Of a DNA stretch of 63,534 bases, positions 42,828 through 51,242 are shown one piece after another. Position numbers and translations under genes: made by a program. Origin of the DNA: an uncultured Lachnospiraceae bacterium (GTDB taxonomy: Bacteria; Bacillota; Clostridia; Lachnospirales; Lachnospiraceae); contig CANQRU010000017.1 in the NCBI GenBank assembly GCA_947626395.1, positions 1 to 63,534 on the forward strand. The letters run 5' to 3'. Each line of letters starts with the position of its first letter. Positions within the stretch are counted from its first letter, which is position 1. A model generated the notes under the pieces. It was given only the letters and a program-made list of their open reading frames with translations, made no database searches and had not been told where the DNA came from.

Positions 42828-44213
42828 TTACGGCCTCTCCAGGAACCGGCGAAGCTCTTCAAGCCGCGCCTCAGCGTCCGCGCATCCCAGTTCATAAGCC
42901 CGCATGATCTCCTGCGGATCGCTGCAGGTACGGCTGATCGTCATCACCCGGCTGGGGCAGATGACAAACACGCTGCCTTCCTTCTCCAGCCTGCGGATCA
43001 GCCGGACCGTCTCGTTGTAGGTCTTGTGCCGGTGGCTCATCGCCGCCGTAAAACGCGGATAGCGGCAGTACAGGATATGTCCCGGCCCCACATGCTCCGG
43101 CGGCTTCACATAGGAAGCGTCGCGGGTCAGGACCACCACATTCTTCCGATAGCCCATTCCGATCATTCCCCGGATCGGAATGCTGTCGGTGCAGCCGCCG
43201 TCCAGAAGCTCCATTCCCTGATACCGGACGATACGGGAGACGAACGGCAGGGAAGCCGACGCCCGCACCGCATCGATCTGAGCCTTCATATCCGTGATCC
43301 GGATAAGCTCCGGCCGCCCGGTCCTGAGATTGCTGCATCCGGCGTAAAAGCGGGTCGGCGACGCCGCGAATGCCTCGTAATCATAAGGATCCAGTTTCTC
43401 CGGGATCTCGTGATAGCAGAACTGCGTATTCACCAGTTCGCCATGGCGCAGCAGATTGGAAAAACTCATAAACCGTTTATCCCGGCAATATTTCTTATAA
43501 TAGCGGATACTCCGGCCGCGCTGTCCGGAGACATAGGAGCAGCCGTGGACCGCCCCGGCGGACACGCCCAGTACGCCGTCAAACGCGATCCCATGTTCCA
43601 GAAATACATCCAGAACTCCCGCCGTGTAGATACCGCGCATTCCGCCGCCTTCCAGCACAAGACCCGTTCCGTAAGCCTTCTGAAACGCCAGCCGCTCCGA
43701 ACCATTTTCCAGATGAATGATCCCGCAGTACGCGAATCCATTTTTCTTAAGCATCCCTTGCATCACCGTGTTATCCCGGTGGGTGTCGATGCGCAGATTC
43801 CCGCAGCGGCTGAAGGCCCATCTGACGCAGAACGAGCCAGCCCCTTTCACGATACCGGCAGAAGCGATCCGGTGTACGACGCCGTAAGGAGCGCCGCTGA
43901 GCCACTGACCGTCTTCGATCACGCGGTAAGTCGGATCCTCTCCCTCCCTGTAATAAAATACCGCGGCGATCTCGCCGCCAGCCATACAGACATAGGAATT
44001 TCCTTCCTCGATATCCTGCCGGACCTGCCATTCCGGCGGATCCGATGTTCCCCACTGGTTCGGATTGCCGTGCTCCGCCATGAAACCGCGGGCGCGCTCA
44101 TAGACCGCCAGAACCTTCTCAAGCTGTTCCGGCCTTGTCTTCTCAACGCGCAGGCCGCAGAAGCCAATCTGCGTATTTCCGCCGCCAGTCTGTATATCTC
44201 TGCTCTCTTCCAT
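42828..44213 (-). CDS. Fusion of a GNAT acetyltransferase and a patatin-like lipase
   Basis: 461 aa. Residues about 15-185 are a GNAT domain (LEKVLAVYERARGFMAEHG; SAGIVKGAGSFCVRWAFSRC with the acetyl-CoA loop; RIDTHRDNTVMQGMLKKNGF). From about 190 a patatin phospholipase follows: oxyanion GGGMRGIYTAG, nucleophile elbow GVSAG, and catalytic Asp in DGG. Both halves look intact. The ATG at 44213 follows GAGGAATAGG; a frame to 44300 is not needed. An unusual fusion; bacterial patatins in this group normally stand alone. Function unknown, perhaps lipid modification. Confidence 0.87.
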   Translation of the reverse strand: MEESRDIQTGGGNTQIGFCGLRVEKTRPEQLEKVLAVYERARGFMAEHGNPNQWGTSDPPEWQVRQDIEEGNSYVCMAGGEIAAVFYYREGEDPTYRVIEDGQWLSGAPYGVVHRIASAGIVKGAGSFCVRWAFSRCGNLRIDTHRDNTVMQGMLKKNGFAYCGIIHLENGSERLAFQKAYGTGLVLEGGGMRGIYTAGVLDVFLEHGIAFDGVLGVSAGAVHGCSYVSGQRGRSIRYYKKYCRDKRFMSFSNLLRHGELVNTQFCYHEIPEKLDPYDYEAFAASPTRFYAGCSNLRTGRPELIRITDMKAQIDAVRASASLPFVSRIVRYQGMELLDGGCTDSIPIRGMIGMGYRKNVVVLTRDASYVKPPEHVGPGHILYCRYPRFTAAMSHRHKTYNETVRLIRRLEKEGSVFVICPSRVMTISRTCSDPQEIMRAYELGCADAEARLEELRRFLERP

Positions 44214-44276
44214 TTTCCTATTCCTCAAACAGTTCCATTTTCGCCGGTAACAATCAATCGTAACGCCGACAGGAAA

Positions 44277-44305
44277 AGTATAGCACGATCCGCCGCACAT
44301 TAGAA
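44277..44305 (-). promoter_or_regulatory. Promoter of the GNAT-patatin gene
   Basis: TTCTAA (44300-44305) and TATACT (44277-44282) on the minus strand, 17-bp spacer; the -35 is weak. Confidence 0.5.
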
Positions 44306-44333
44306 CCGTTTATTTTTCATTTTTCTCTTCCAA

Positions 44334-44356
44334 AGTATACCAAACTTTTGTATACT
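44334..44356. promoter_or_regulatory. Palindromic operator over the promoter of the small membrane-protein gene
   Basis: AGTATAC (44334-44340), 9-nt spacer, GTATACT (44350-44356): a perfect inverted repeat whose right arm supplies a TATACT -10 box. With TTCCAA 17 bp upstream as a weak -35 it could be an activator- or repressor-controlled promoter for the gene at 44425. Regulator unknown. Confidence 0.55.
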
Positions 44357-44424
44357 GAGTCTATAGACGTTGAAACCGGTCAACGCCGTAATCATACCAT
44401 ACATCTGCAAAAGGGGGTTTTACC

Positions 44425-44868
44425 ATGAGTGAACAGAAAACGCAGTCTTACGTAAATGAGGCAGAGGAACGCGCCGCCATCATGAAGCGGATCGAGGCGA
44501 GCAACGCGGCCCAGGAACGCTACGCGAAGAAGCAGTATAAGATGTCGCTGATCAGCGCCGGAGCCAATGTGATCGTGCTTTGTCTCGCCGTATTCCTGAT
44601 CTTTACGATGCTGCCGAAGATCAACGCGACCTTTGAGAACCTGAACGCGGTCATGGAGAATGTGGAGACGATCACCGAGGAGCTGTCAACCGTCGATATC
44701 GAAGGTATGGTGGGCAATATCGACGATCTGGTGGTCGGAAGCTCCGACAGTCTGAACCAGGCTATGAAGAAGATCAACGCCATCGATATTGAAAAGCTCA
44801 ACAATGCGATCGGGAACCTGAACGACGCGGTAGAGCCCCTGGCCAAATTCGCCAATATGTTCAAGTAG
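44425..44868 (+). CDS. Small membrane protein with a coiled-coil outer part
   Basis: 147 aa. Cytoplasmic basic/acidic N terminus, one membrane helix at about residues 48-63 (NVIVLCLAVFLIFTML), then a heptad-rich region (LNAVMENVETITEELSTVDI, NQAMKKINAIDIEKLNNAIG) likely to form a coiled coil. I recognise no family. The ATG follows AAAAGGGGG. Repeat copies F and G begin three bases after its stop codon and a strong terminator follows. Confidence 0.8.
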   Translation: MSEQKTQSYVNEAEERAAIMKRIEASNAAQERYAKKQYKMSLISAGANVIVLCLAVFLIFTMLPKINATFENLNAVMENVETITEELSTVDIEGMVGNIDDLVVGSSDSLNQAMKKINAIDIEKLNNAIGNLNDAVEPLAKFANMFK

Positions 44869-44870
44869 AA

Positions 44871-44911
44871 AATACAGGCAGGGCGTCACTGGCGCCTTGC
44901 TTGCATAGAAA
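44871..44911 (+). repeat. 41-bp hairpin repeat, copy F
   Basis: Head AATA, left arm CAGGCAGG (44875-44882), 13-nt loop GCGTCACTGGCGC, right arm CTTGCTTG (44896-44903) with two G-T wobbles at arm positions 3 and 7, tail CATAGAAA. Wobbles are stable only if read as RNA on the + strand. Confidence 0.85.
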
Positions 44912-44950
44912 TACAGTCAGGGCGCCGCCGGCGCTCAGTTCGTACGGAAA
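44910..44950 (+). repeat. 41-bp hairpin repeat, copy G (decayed)
   Basis: Head AATA, left arm CAGTCAGG, 13-nt loop GCGCCGCCGGCGC, right arm TCAGTTCG (poor pairing), tail TACGGAAA. Head-to-tail with copy F, sharing AA. A further sequence with CACTGACG and ATGGAAA follows at 44951-44989; TACAGTC at the start of G can pair with GACTGTA at its end. Confidence 0.65.
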
Positions 44951-44989
44951 AACGAGCAGAGTGGCACTGACGATCCGACTGTATGGAAA

Positions 44990-45042
44990 CGGCCCGCGCC
45001 GGCAGGTATTCTCAAATACTTTAGCCGGCGCGAGCCGTTTTT
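44990..45042 (+). terminator. Terminator of the 44425 gene
   Basis: CGGCCCGCGCCGGC (44990-45003) pairs with GCCGGCGCGAGCCG (45024-45037) around an inner AGTATT hairpin, followed by TTTTTG. Converges with the aldo-keto reductase gene. Confidence 0.85.
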
Positions 45043-45105
45043 GTCTGTTTTGTTTCTGTCTGTTCCGTTTCCCGCGGCTGTTCCCGCGGTCTTATTTTCA
45101 ATTGC

Positions 45106-46218
45106 CTACTTCACAAGCTCCGTAATATCCTTCATCACCTGGCTGATCTTAATGTGCTGCGGACAGATCTGCTCGCACTTATGGCAGCTGTGGCACTGAT
45201 CCGGCCCGATTTCGAACGCTTCGCAGGCCGTCTTGACACGGTTTCTGCTTCCGTGGACGCCGAAGCCGTTGTACGCCTTGAAGATCTCCGGAATATTCAG
45301 GCCGAAGGGACACGGCATGCAGTACGCGCAGCCGGTGCATCCGACCATGGACATGCTGTCGTAGATCGCCTTGACTTTCCCGTAGACTGCCGTCTCTTCC
45401 TCACTGAGCATAGCGACGCCGCTTCTGGATGCGTAGAGAAGGTTGTCCTCCACCTGCTTGCGGCTTCCCATGCCGCTTAAGACCACGCCCACCTCCGGCT
45501 GGTTCCACAGGAAATCAAACGCATGCTCCACCGGCGTCTTGTCCGCGGGGAACGCCGCCGCCACATGCCCGGCCAGATTGGCCAGACGCCCGCCCAGAAG
45601 CGGTTCCATGATAATGACGCCCAGCCCCTTCGAAGCCGCGTAGCGCATGCCCTCAGTGCCGGCCTGGTCGTTGATATTGATGTAGTTGTACTGGATCTGG
45701 CAGAATTCCCAGGCGTCCGTATAGTCCACGATCTCCTTAAACGCCTCCAGGCTGTCATGGAAGGAGAAGCCGATATGGCGGATCCTTCCGTCCGCCTTCG
45801 CCCGCTTCATATGTTCGACCAGATGAAGGGGCTTCACCGTCTGCTCCAGCCGCTCCTTCCCCATGGCGTGGAGAAGATAGAAATCGATATGGTCTGTCTT
45901 AAGCTTCTGAAGCTGCTCATTTAAGAGCCGGTCGAAATCCGCTTCCTCATGCACCGACCATAACGGCAGTTTGGTAGCCAGATAGACCTTCTCGCGGTAG
46001 CCGTCCTGAAGGGCTTTGCCCACGACGAGCTCGCTCTGCCCGCCGTGATAGGGGTATGCGGTGTCTATGTAATTGACGCCCTCGTCGATCGCGTGGCGGA
46101 TGATGGAAATGGCTTCCGCCTCATCCACGGAACCGTCCTCAAGGACCGGTAAGCGCATACAGCCGAATCCCAGAGCCGAAACCTCCGCCCCTGTGTTGCC
46201 AAACTTACGGTACTGCAT
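45106..46218 (-). CDS. Aldo/keto reductase with C-terminal ferredoxin domain
   Basis: 370 aa. The AKR barrel (residues 1-275) has MQYRKFGNTGAEVSALGFG, the catalytic Tyr near YIDTAYPYHGGQSE and His in FYLLHAMGKERLE. The last 80 residues hold Cys clusters GCTGCAYCMPCP and CHSCHKCEQICPQ for Fe-S binding, the arrangement of clostridial 4Fe-4S aldo/keto reductases. Substrate unknown. AGGAGGAG precedes the ATG at 46218. Confidence 0.92.
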   Translation of the reverse strand: MQYRKFGNTGAEVSALGFGCMRLPVLEDGSVDEAEAISIIRHAIDEGVNYIDTAYPYHGGQSELVVGKALQDGYREKVYLATKLPLWSVHEEADFDRLLNEQLQKLKTDHIDFYLLHAMGKERLEQTVKPLHLVEHMKRAKADGRIRHIGFSFHDSLEAFKEIVDYTDAWEFCQIQYNYININDQAGTEGMRYAASKGLGVIIMEPLLGGRLANLAGHVAAAFPADKTPVEHAFDFLWNQPEVGVVLSGMGSRKQVEDNLLYASRSGVAMLSEEETAVYGKVKAIYDSMSMVGCTGCAYCMPCPFGLNIPEIFKAYNGFGVHGSRNRVKTACEAFEIGPDQCHSCHKCEQICPQHIKISQVMKDITELVK

Positions 46219-46251
46219 AATACAAAACTCCTCCTTATATATACTGCATTT

Positions 46252-46297
46252 TATAGAAAAGGACAGTTCCGGATCCTTGCATTCCGGCCGCTGTCCT
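46252..46297 (-). terminator. Terminator of the kdgK gene
   Basis: On the minus strand AGGACAG and CTGTCCT (46291-46297 and 46260-46266) pair, enclosing a CCGG/CCGG stem, followed by TTTTCTAT. Confidence 0.7.
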
Positions 46298-46326
46298 CTC
46301 CAGGCTGAATCTTTCTTATTCCGTCG

Positions 46327-47358
46327 TTATCTCTGTACTCTTCCGGAACCGTCGCCGCCGGCCAGCGCGTCCACATCGGCGCGGGTCACCAGATTGAAGT
46401 CGCCGGGGATCGTGTGCTTCAGCGCGGACGCCGCGACCGCGAACTCCAGAGCCGCCTTCATATCCTTACCGTCCAGCAGGCCGCAGATCAGGCCCGCCGC
46501 GAAGGAATCGCCACCGCCGACACGGTCCACGATCGGAGCGATGCGGTACTTTCTGGAATGATAGAACTCCCGGGTCTTACCGTCCATGATGCAGGCGGAC
46601 CAGCCGTTGTCGGAAGCGCTGTGGCTCTCGCGCAGGGAACTGATAATATACTTAAAACCGAACTTATCCGCCATCTGGTTGAAGATATCCACGTATCCGG
46701 CCAGCTCCAGCTCGCCGGAGGTCACGTCCGTATTGCCGGGCTTGAAGCCCAGGACCTTCTCCGCGTCCTCTTCATTGCCGATGCAGACGTCCACATACTG
46801 CATCAGGTTCGTCATGACCTTCTGGGCTTTCTCGGAAGACCACAGCTTCTTGCGGAAGTTCAGATCCACGGAAACCGTCACGCCGTGGGCCTTGGCCGCC
46901 TTCAGAGCCGCCTCGGTCAGGACGATGGCGTCGTCGCTGACGGCCGGCGTGATGCCGGTGAAATGGAACCAGTCGGCGTCCTTAAAGATCTCGTCAAAAT
47001 CAAATTCTTCCGGCTTCGCCGTGGAAATAGAGCTGTGGGCCCGGTCATAGACCACGGTAGACGCGCGCATCGCGGAGCCGGTCTCCAGATAATAGATACC
47101 CAGGCGCTCGCCGCTTCTGGCGATATGCTTCGTGCCTACGTTGTACTTGCGCAGGGCCGCCACAGCGCACTCGCCGATGGGGTTCGCCGGAACCGCGGTC
47201 ACAAACTCCGCGTCATGGCCGTAGTTGGCCAGCGACACAGCCACATTCGCCTCGCCGCCGCCGTAATTGATGTCGAACTCGTCTGCCTGAATGAATTTCT
47301 CGTTGTTGGGGGTGGACAGCCGCAGCATGATCTCACCCATTGTGACTACTTTTGCCAT
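46327..47358 (-). CDS. kdgK: PfkB-family sugar kinase, probable 2-dehydro-3-deoxygluconokinase
   Basis: 343 aa. PfkB motifs: MLRLSTPNNEKFIQADEFDI and NYGGGEANVAVSLANYG near the N terminus, the catalytic GGGDSFAAGLICGLLDG (Asp base) near the C terminus. Its pairing with the eda-type aldolase 28 bp upstream points to KDG phosphorylation in the Entner-Doudoroff-like hexuronate path. Confidence 0.9.
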   Translation of the reverse strand: MAKVVTMGEIMLRLSTPNNEKFIQADEFDINYGGGEANVAVSLANYGHDAEFVTAVPANPIGECAVAALRKYNVGTKHIARSGERLGIYYLETGSAMRASTVVYDRAHSSISTAKPEEFDFDEIFKDADWFHFTGITPAVSDDAIVLTEAALKAAKAHGVTVSVDLNFRKKLWSSEKAQKVMTNLMQYVDVCIGNEEDAEKVLGFKPGNTDVTSGELELAGYVDIFNQMADKFGFKYIISSLRESHSASDNGWSACIMDGKTREFYHSRKYRIAPIVDRVGGGDSFAAGLICGLLDGKDMKAALEFAVAASALKHTIPGDFNLVTRADVDALAGGDGSGRVQR

Positions 47359-47385
47359 AAAACTTCGCTCCTTGTGTAATTTCTC

Positions 47386-48045
47386 TTACTTCGCACGGGC
47401 CGCGGCCACCGCCTCGACGAACTCCTTCGCCTTCGCCGTCACCGCCGCGAAATCGCCGGTCTTGGCGCCCTTGGTCAGGCTGCTTCCGGTTCCAACCGCA
47501 TACGCGCCGGCCTTGATCCACTTGTCAACGTTGTCCACATCCACGCCGCCGGAAGGCATGAACTCGCCCTGGGGAAGCGGTCCCTTGAAGGAACTGATCG
47601 CCGCCGGTCCCACGATATTGCCGGGGAAGATCTTGATCACGTCGCAGCCGGCTTCCAGCGCGGTGATCGCCTCGGTCGGCGTCATGACGCCGGGAAGCAT
47701 GGGCACGCGATAGCGGTTGCACAGCTTGATCGTCTCCACATTCAGTCCGGGGCTCACGACATAGTTCGCGCCCGCCAGAATCACCTGTCTGGCCGTCTCC
47801 GGATCCAGAACGGTGCCCGCGCCGATGACTACCTTGTCGTTGTCCTTATACTTCTTCGCCATGGCTGCGATGAAATCCACCGGATTGCCGTCGTCCATAG
47901 TCATCGTGATCTCGATAAAATTGATCCCGCCGGCGATGATGGCGTCGACTACCTTCTCGCCCTGCTCCAGATTCTTCGCGCGCACGACCGCCACCAGGCA
48001 GTCTTCACGCATTCTCGATAATACCTGTTCTTTCTTCATGTTCAC
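47386..48045 (-). CDS. eda: KDPG/KHG aldolase
   Basis: 219 aa class I aldolase that splits KDPG to pyruvate and glyceraldehyde-3-phosphate. Schiff-base Lys in GCDVIKIFPGN, Glu in INFIEITMTMDD, and GAGTVLDPETARQ, SPGLN and MPSGGVDVDN. It is the first gene behind the promoter at 48132-48160 and is followed by kdgK. Confidence 0.93.
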   Translation of the reverse strand: MNMKKEQVLSRMREDCLVAVVRAKNLEQGEKVVDAIIAGGINFIEITMTMDDGNPVDFIAAMAKKYKDNDKVVIGAGTVLDPETARQVILAGANYVVSPGLNVETIKLCNRYRVPMLPGVMTPTEAITALEAGCDVIKIFPGNIVGPAAISSFKGPLPQGEFMPSGGVDVDNVDKWIKAGAYAVGTGSSLTKGAKTGDFAAVTAKAKEFVEAVAAARAK

Positions 48046-48131
48046 CCTTCTCCTTCTTTTTTATTTGCATGTCCGACGGCGTTATCCATCGGGCAGGCGG
48101 ATATTGCTCCGCCCCGCAATTTCATGATTTA

Positions 48132-48168
48132 AGTGTACTCCTTTTGGACAATTATGTCAATATTATCC
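48132..48168 (-). promoter_or_regulatory. Promoter and operator-like repeat of eda-kdgK
   Basis: TTGACA (48155-48160) and TACACT (48132-48137) on the minus strand, 17-bp spacer. GGACAAT (48146-48152) and ATTATCC (48162-48168) form an inverted repeat with one mismatch that covers the -35 box, a likely site for a sugar-acid repressor. Confidence 0.75.
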
Positions 48169-48206
48169 GGACAACCGCCGCGGCTGCAGTCCCCGCGCAG
48201 CCGGGT

Positions 48207-49145
48207 CTATTTCCCCGGACCGCCCTCTTCCGCATCCTCCGCCAGCTTATAGGGCGTAGTCTGGTACACGTAGTAATTCAGCCAGTTGCTGTAAAGCGTA
48301 TTCGCCGTGCTTCTCCAGCTTAAGACCGGCCTGGACAGCGGATCGTCATTCTCATAGTAATTGATCGGCAGCTTCGGATTCAGCCCCCGCCCCATATCGC
48401 GCTGATACTCGTTATTCAGCGTCATCCGGTCGTACTCCGGGTGGCCCTGGACGAAGACCTGGCTTCCGTCCTTCCTCATGATCAGAAAGATCCCTGCTTC
48501 CTCCGACTCCGCCAGCACCAGAAGCTCCGGATGCTTCTCCACGTCGCGCCTGCGGACCTCCGTATAGCGGGAATGCGGCGCCATGATATAATCGTCCATA
48601 TTCCGGGTCAGCGGAAGACGGTGGTGGAGGACCTTGTGCCGGTAAATGCCGCTCAGCTTCTCATCTCTCTTGTACTTGGGGATCCCGTAATGGTAGTAGA
48701 GACCGGCCTGGGCGCCCCAGCAGATATGAAGCGTGGACGTCACATGGGTTTTGCTCCACGCCATCACCTCGCAGAGCTCCTGCCAGTAATTGACCTCCTC
48801 ATACTCCAGCATCTCCACCGGCGCTCCCGTGATGATCATGCCGTCGTAATACTTGCGGCGGATCTCCTGAAACGTCCGGTAGAACTGCTCCATATGGCTG
48901 GCCGACGTGTTCTTGGACACATGGGACGCCAGCATCATGAACGTGCAGTTGATCTGAAGCGGCGTATTGGAAAATGACCGCAGAAGCTGCAGTTCCGTCT
49001 CCTCTTTCACCGGCATCAGATTCAGGATCAGGATCTCCAGCGGCCGGATGTGCTGGCTCAGGGCCCGCTCCTCATCCATGACAAAAATATTCTCTGACTC
49101 CAGGATCGCCTTGGCCGGCAGATCGCTCTGTATCTTGATAGGCAT
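48207..49145 (-). CDS. metA: Homoserine O-succinyltransferase/acetyltransferase (MetA)
   Basis: 312 aa MetA-type enzyme; first step of methionine synthesis from homoserine. Catalytic Cys in STLHICWGAQAGLYYHYG, His/Glu in FVQGHPEYDRMTL. Gut clostridial members often use acetyl-CoA rather than succinyl-CoA; this cannot be settled here. Follows ligA by 11 bp. Confidence 0.94.
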   Translation of the reverse strand: MPIKIQSDLPAKAILESENIFVMDEERALSQHIRPLEILILNLMPVKEETELQLLRSFSNTPLQINCTFMMLASHVSKNTSASHMEQFYRTFQEIRRKYYDGMIITGAPVEMLEYEEVNYWQELCEVMAWSKTHVTSTLHICWGAQAGLYYHYGIPKYKRDEKLSGIYRHKVLHHRLPLTRNMDDYIMAPHSRYTEVRRRDVEKHPELLVLAESEEAGIFLIMRKDGSQVFVQGHPEYDRMTLNNEYQRDMGRGLNPKLPINYYENDDPLSRPVLSWRSTANTLYSNWLNYYVYQTTPYKLAEDAEEGGPGK

Positions 49146-49156
49146 ATGGTTTCCTC

Positions 49157-51178
49157 CTATTCCCCGTCCAGCAGTTTCAGAAAATCTTCTTCCGACAGGA
49201 TCGGGATCCCCAGCTCCCGGGCTTTCTTATTCTTCGTCGACGTGGAATTCACATCGTTATTGATCAGATAGGTGGTCTTCGCGGTCACCGATCCGGTGGC
49301 CTTGCCTCCCTTCGCCTCGATCAGCTCCTGCAGCTCCTTCCGGTTGGCGAAATGCTCCACCGCCCCGGTGATCACGAACGTCATCCCCGACAGCGGCTGA
49401 CTGCTTCCGTCTTCTCCGCCGTCCTCCGGCATCTGCTCGATATCCAGTTCCGCAAGCAGCCGGTCTACGACGGCATTGTTCTTCTCCGACGCGAAATACC
49501 GGCACCAGCCGTCGGCCAGAACCTCGCCGATGCCGTCGGCCTCCTGAAGTTCCTCCGCGGAAGCGCGGCGCATTTTCTCAAAATCATAGCGGAATTTCCG
49601 GCACAGTACCCTGGCGTTGGCCAGGCCGATGCCGGCCACCCCAAGCCCGTAGACCACACGCACCAGCGTTGTGTGGGAAGCCCTTTCGGCCGCCTGGATC
49701 AGATTGTCGTAGGATTTCTGTCCGAAGCCTTCCATCTCCACAATGGCGTCCCGGTGGCGGTCCAGATGGAAAATGTCCGCGTACTCGTGGATAAATCCGG
49801 CGCCGATGAATTTCTCCAGCGTCATCTCCGACAGACCGTCGATATTCAGCGCGTCCCGGCTGACGAAAAGCGTGAAGCTTTTGATCTTCTTGGCCTGACA
49901 GTCGGGATTCGTGCAGTAGAGAGACTTCACGTCGTTCTCCTGCCAGATCATCGTCTCACCGCCGCAGACCGGACAGATCTTCGGGATGTCGCGCACGCCG
50001 CTGCGGGTCAGGTTGTCGGCGATCTGGGGAATGATCATATTGGCCTTATAGACCGTGATCGTATCTCCCGCCCCAAGTTCGAGTCCTTCCATGATGCTGA
50101 TATTGTGGACGCTGGCGCGGCTGACCGTAGTCCCCTCCAGTTCCACCGGCTCGAACACCGCCACCGGATTGATCAGTCCCGTTCGGGACGGGCTCCACTC
50201 AATGTACGACAGCGTCGTCTCAGCCGTCTCGTCGGCCCATTTAAACGCGATGGAATTGCGCGGGAACTTGGCCGTGCGGCCCAGGGACTCGCCGTAGGCG
50301 ATATCCTCATAGGTCAGCACCAGGCCGTCGGACGGGATGTCGTAATCCGTGATGGCATGGGCGAACTGCGCCACCGCGTCCGGAAGCGTCTCCGCCGTAA
50401 CCTGTTTATGCTCCACAACCTCGAAGCCCTGCTGCCTAAGCCAGGCAAAGCGGCTGCTGACGGAATTGCTCAGATCCCATGCGGCCGGTGTCGTTTCCGA
50501 GGGGGCAGCGCTGTCCGCGAATTCCCCGCCTTCCGCCTGCACCAGCGCGAAAATGATGCAGTTCACATGGCGGCCTGCTGTAACCTCGCTGTTCAGCTGT
50601 CTTACAGACCCGGAACAAAGGTTACGCGGATTCTTGTATTTCGCGTCCGCATCTTCGATCTCCGCGTTCATTTTCTCAAAATCCGAATAGCGGATCACCG
50701 CTTCTCCCCGCAGGATCAGCCTGCCTCTGAACGCGATCTGAAGCGGGATATTCTCAAATACCCTGGCGTTGGGAGTGATCACCTCGCCGATCTCTCCGTT
50801 GCCGCGGGTGACGGCTTTGACAAGCTTCCCGTCCTCATAGGTCAGCACGACGGTCAGGCCGTCCAGCTTCCAGGAAAGCACGCCTTTCTGCGGCCCGAGC
50901 CATTCCTGCAGAGCGCCCACGTCCTTGGTCTTATCCAGGGAAAGCATCGGCGACGGATGCGCTTCCTTGGGAAGCTCGCTCAATACCTCGTAACCCACCC
51001 GCTGGGTCGGGCTGCCCGCCAGCACCACGCCGGTCTCCGCCTCCAGAGCCAGCAGTTCATCGTAGAGCCTGTCATATTCGAAATTGCTCATGATCTCCCT
51101 GCTCTCCTGATAGTAGGCCTTCGAAGCCTCGGAAAGCAGCGCGGTCAGTTCCTTCATTCTCCGGATCTTATCCTGCAT
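49157..51178 (-). CDS. ligA: NAD-dependent DNA ligase
   Basis: 673 aa. Adenylation Lys in LSWKLDGLTVVL (KxDG), NAD-binding part with SNFEYDRLYDELLALE, OB fold, the Cys4 zinc finger CPVCGG...CTNPDCQ, helix-hairpin-helix repeats and a C-terminal BRCT (GMTFVITGAVEHFANRKEL). I take the ATG at 51178 as GGAGG is 11 bases before it; the ATG at 51187 has only about three bases. Cotranscribed with rRNA pseudouridine synthase and metA. Confidence 0.93.
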   Translation of the reverse strand: MQDKIRRMKELTALLSEASKAYYQESREIMSNFEYDRLYDELLALEAETGVVLAGSPTQRVGYEVLSELPKEAHPSPMLSLDKTKDVGALQEWLGPQKGVLSWKLDGLTVVLTYEDGKLVKAVTRGNGEIGEVITPNARVFENIPLQIAFRGRLILRGEAVIRYSDFEKMNAEIEDADAKYKNPRNLCSGSVRQLNSEVTAGRHVNCIIFALVQAEGGEFADSAAPSETTPAAWDLSNSVSSRFAWLRQQGFEVVEHKQVTAETLPDAVAQFAHAITDYDIPSDGLVLTYEDIAYGESLGRTAKFPRNSIAFKWADETAETTLSYIEWSPSRTGLINPVAVFEPVELEGTTVSRASVHNISIMEGLELGAGDTITVYKANMIIPQIADNLTRSGVRDIPKICPVCGGETMIWQENDVKSLYCTNPDCQAKKIKSFTLFVSRDALNIDGLSEMTLEKFIGAGFIHEYADIFHLDRHRDAIVEMEGFGQKSYDNLIQAAERASHTTLVRVVYGLGVAGIGLANARVLCRKFRYDFEKMRRASAEELQEADGIGEVLADGWCRYFASEKNNAVVDRLLAELDIEQMPEDGGEDGSSQPLSGMTFVITGAVEHFANRKELQELIEAKGGKATGSVTAKTTYLINNDVNSTSTKNKKARELGIPILSEEDFLKLLDGE

Positions 51179-51242
51179 GGATCTCATTTCCTCCCATGGA
51201 AATATTCAGGCGGTTCCGGCCTCATAAGCGGCCGTCCGGCGT

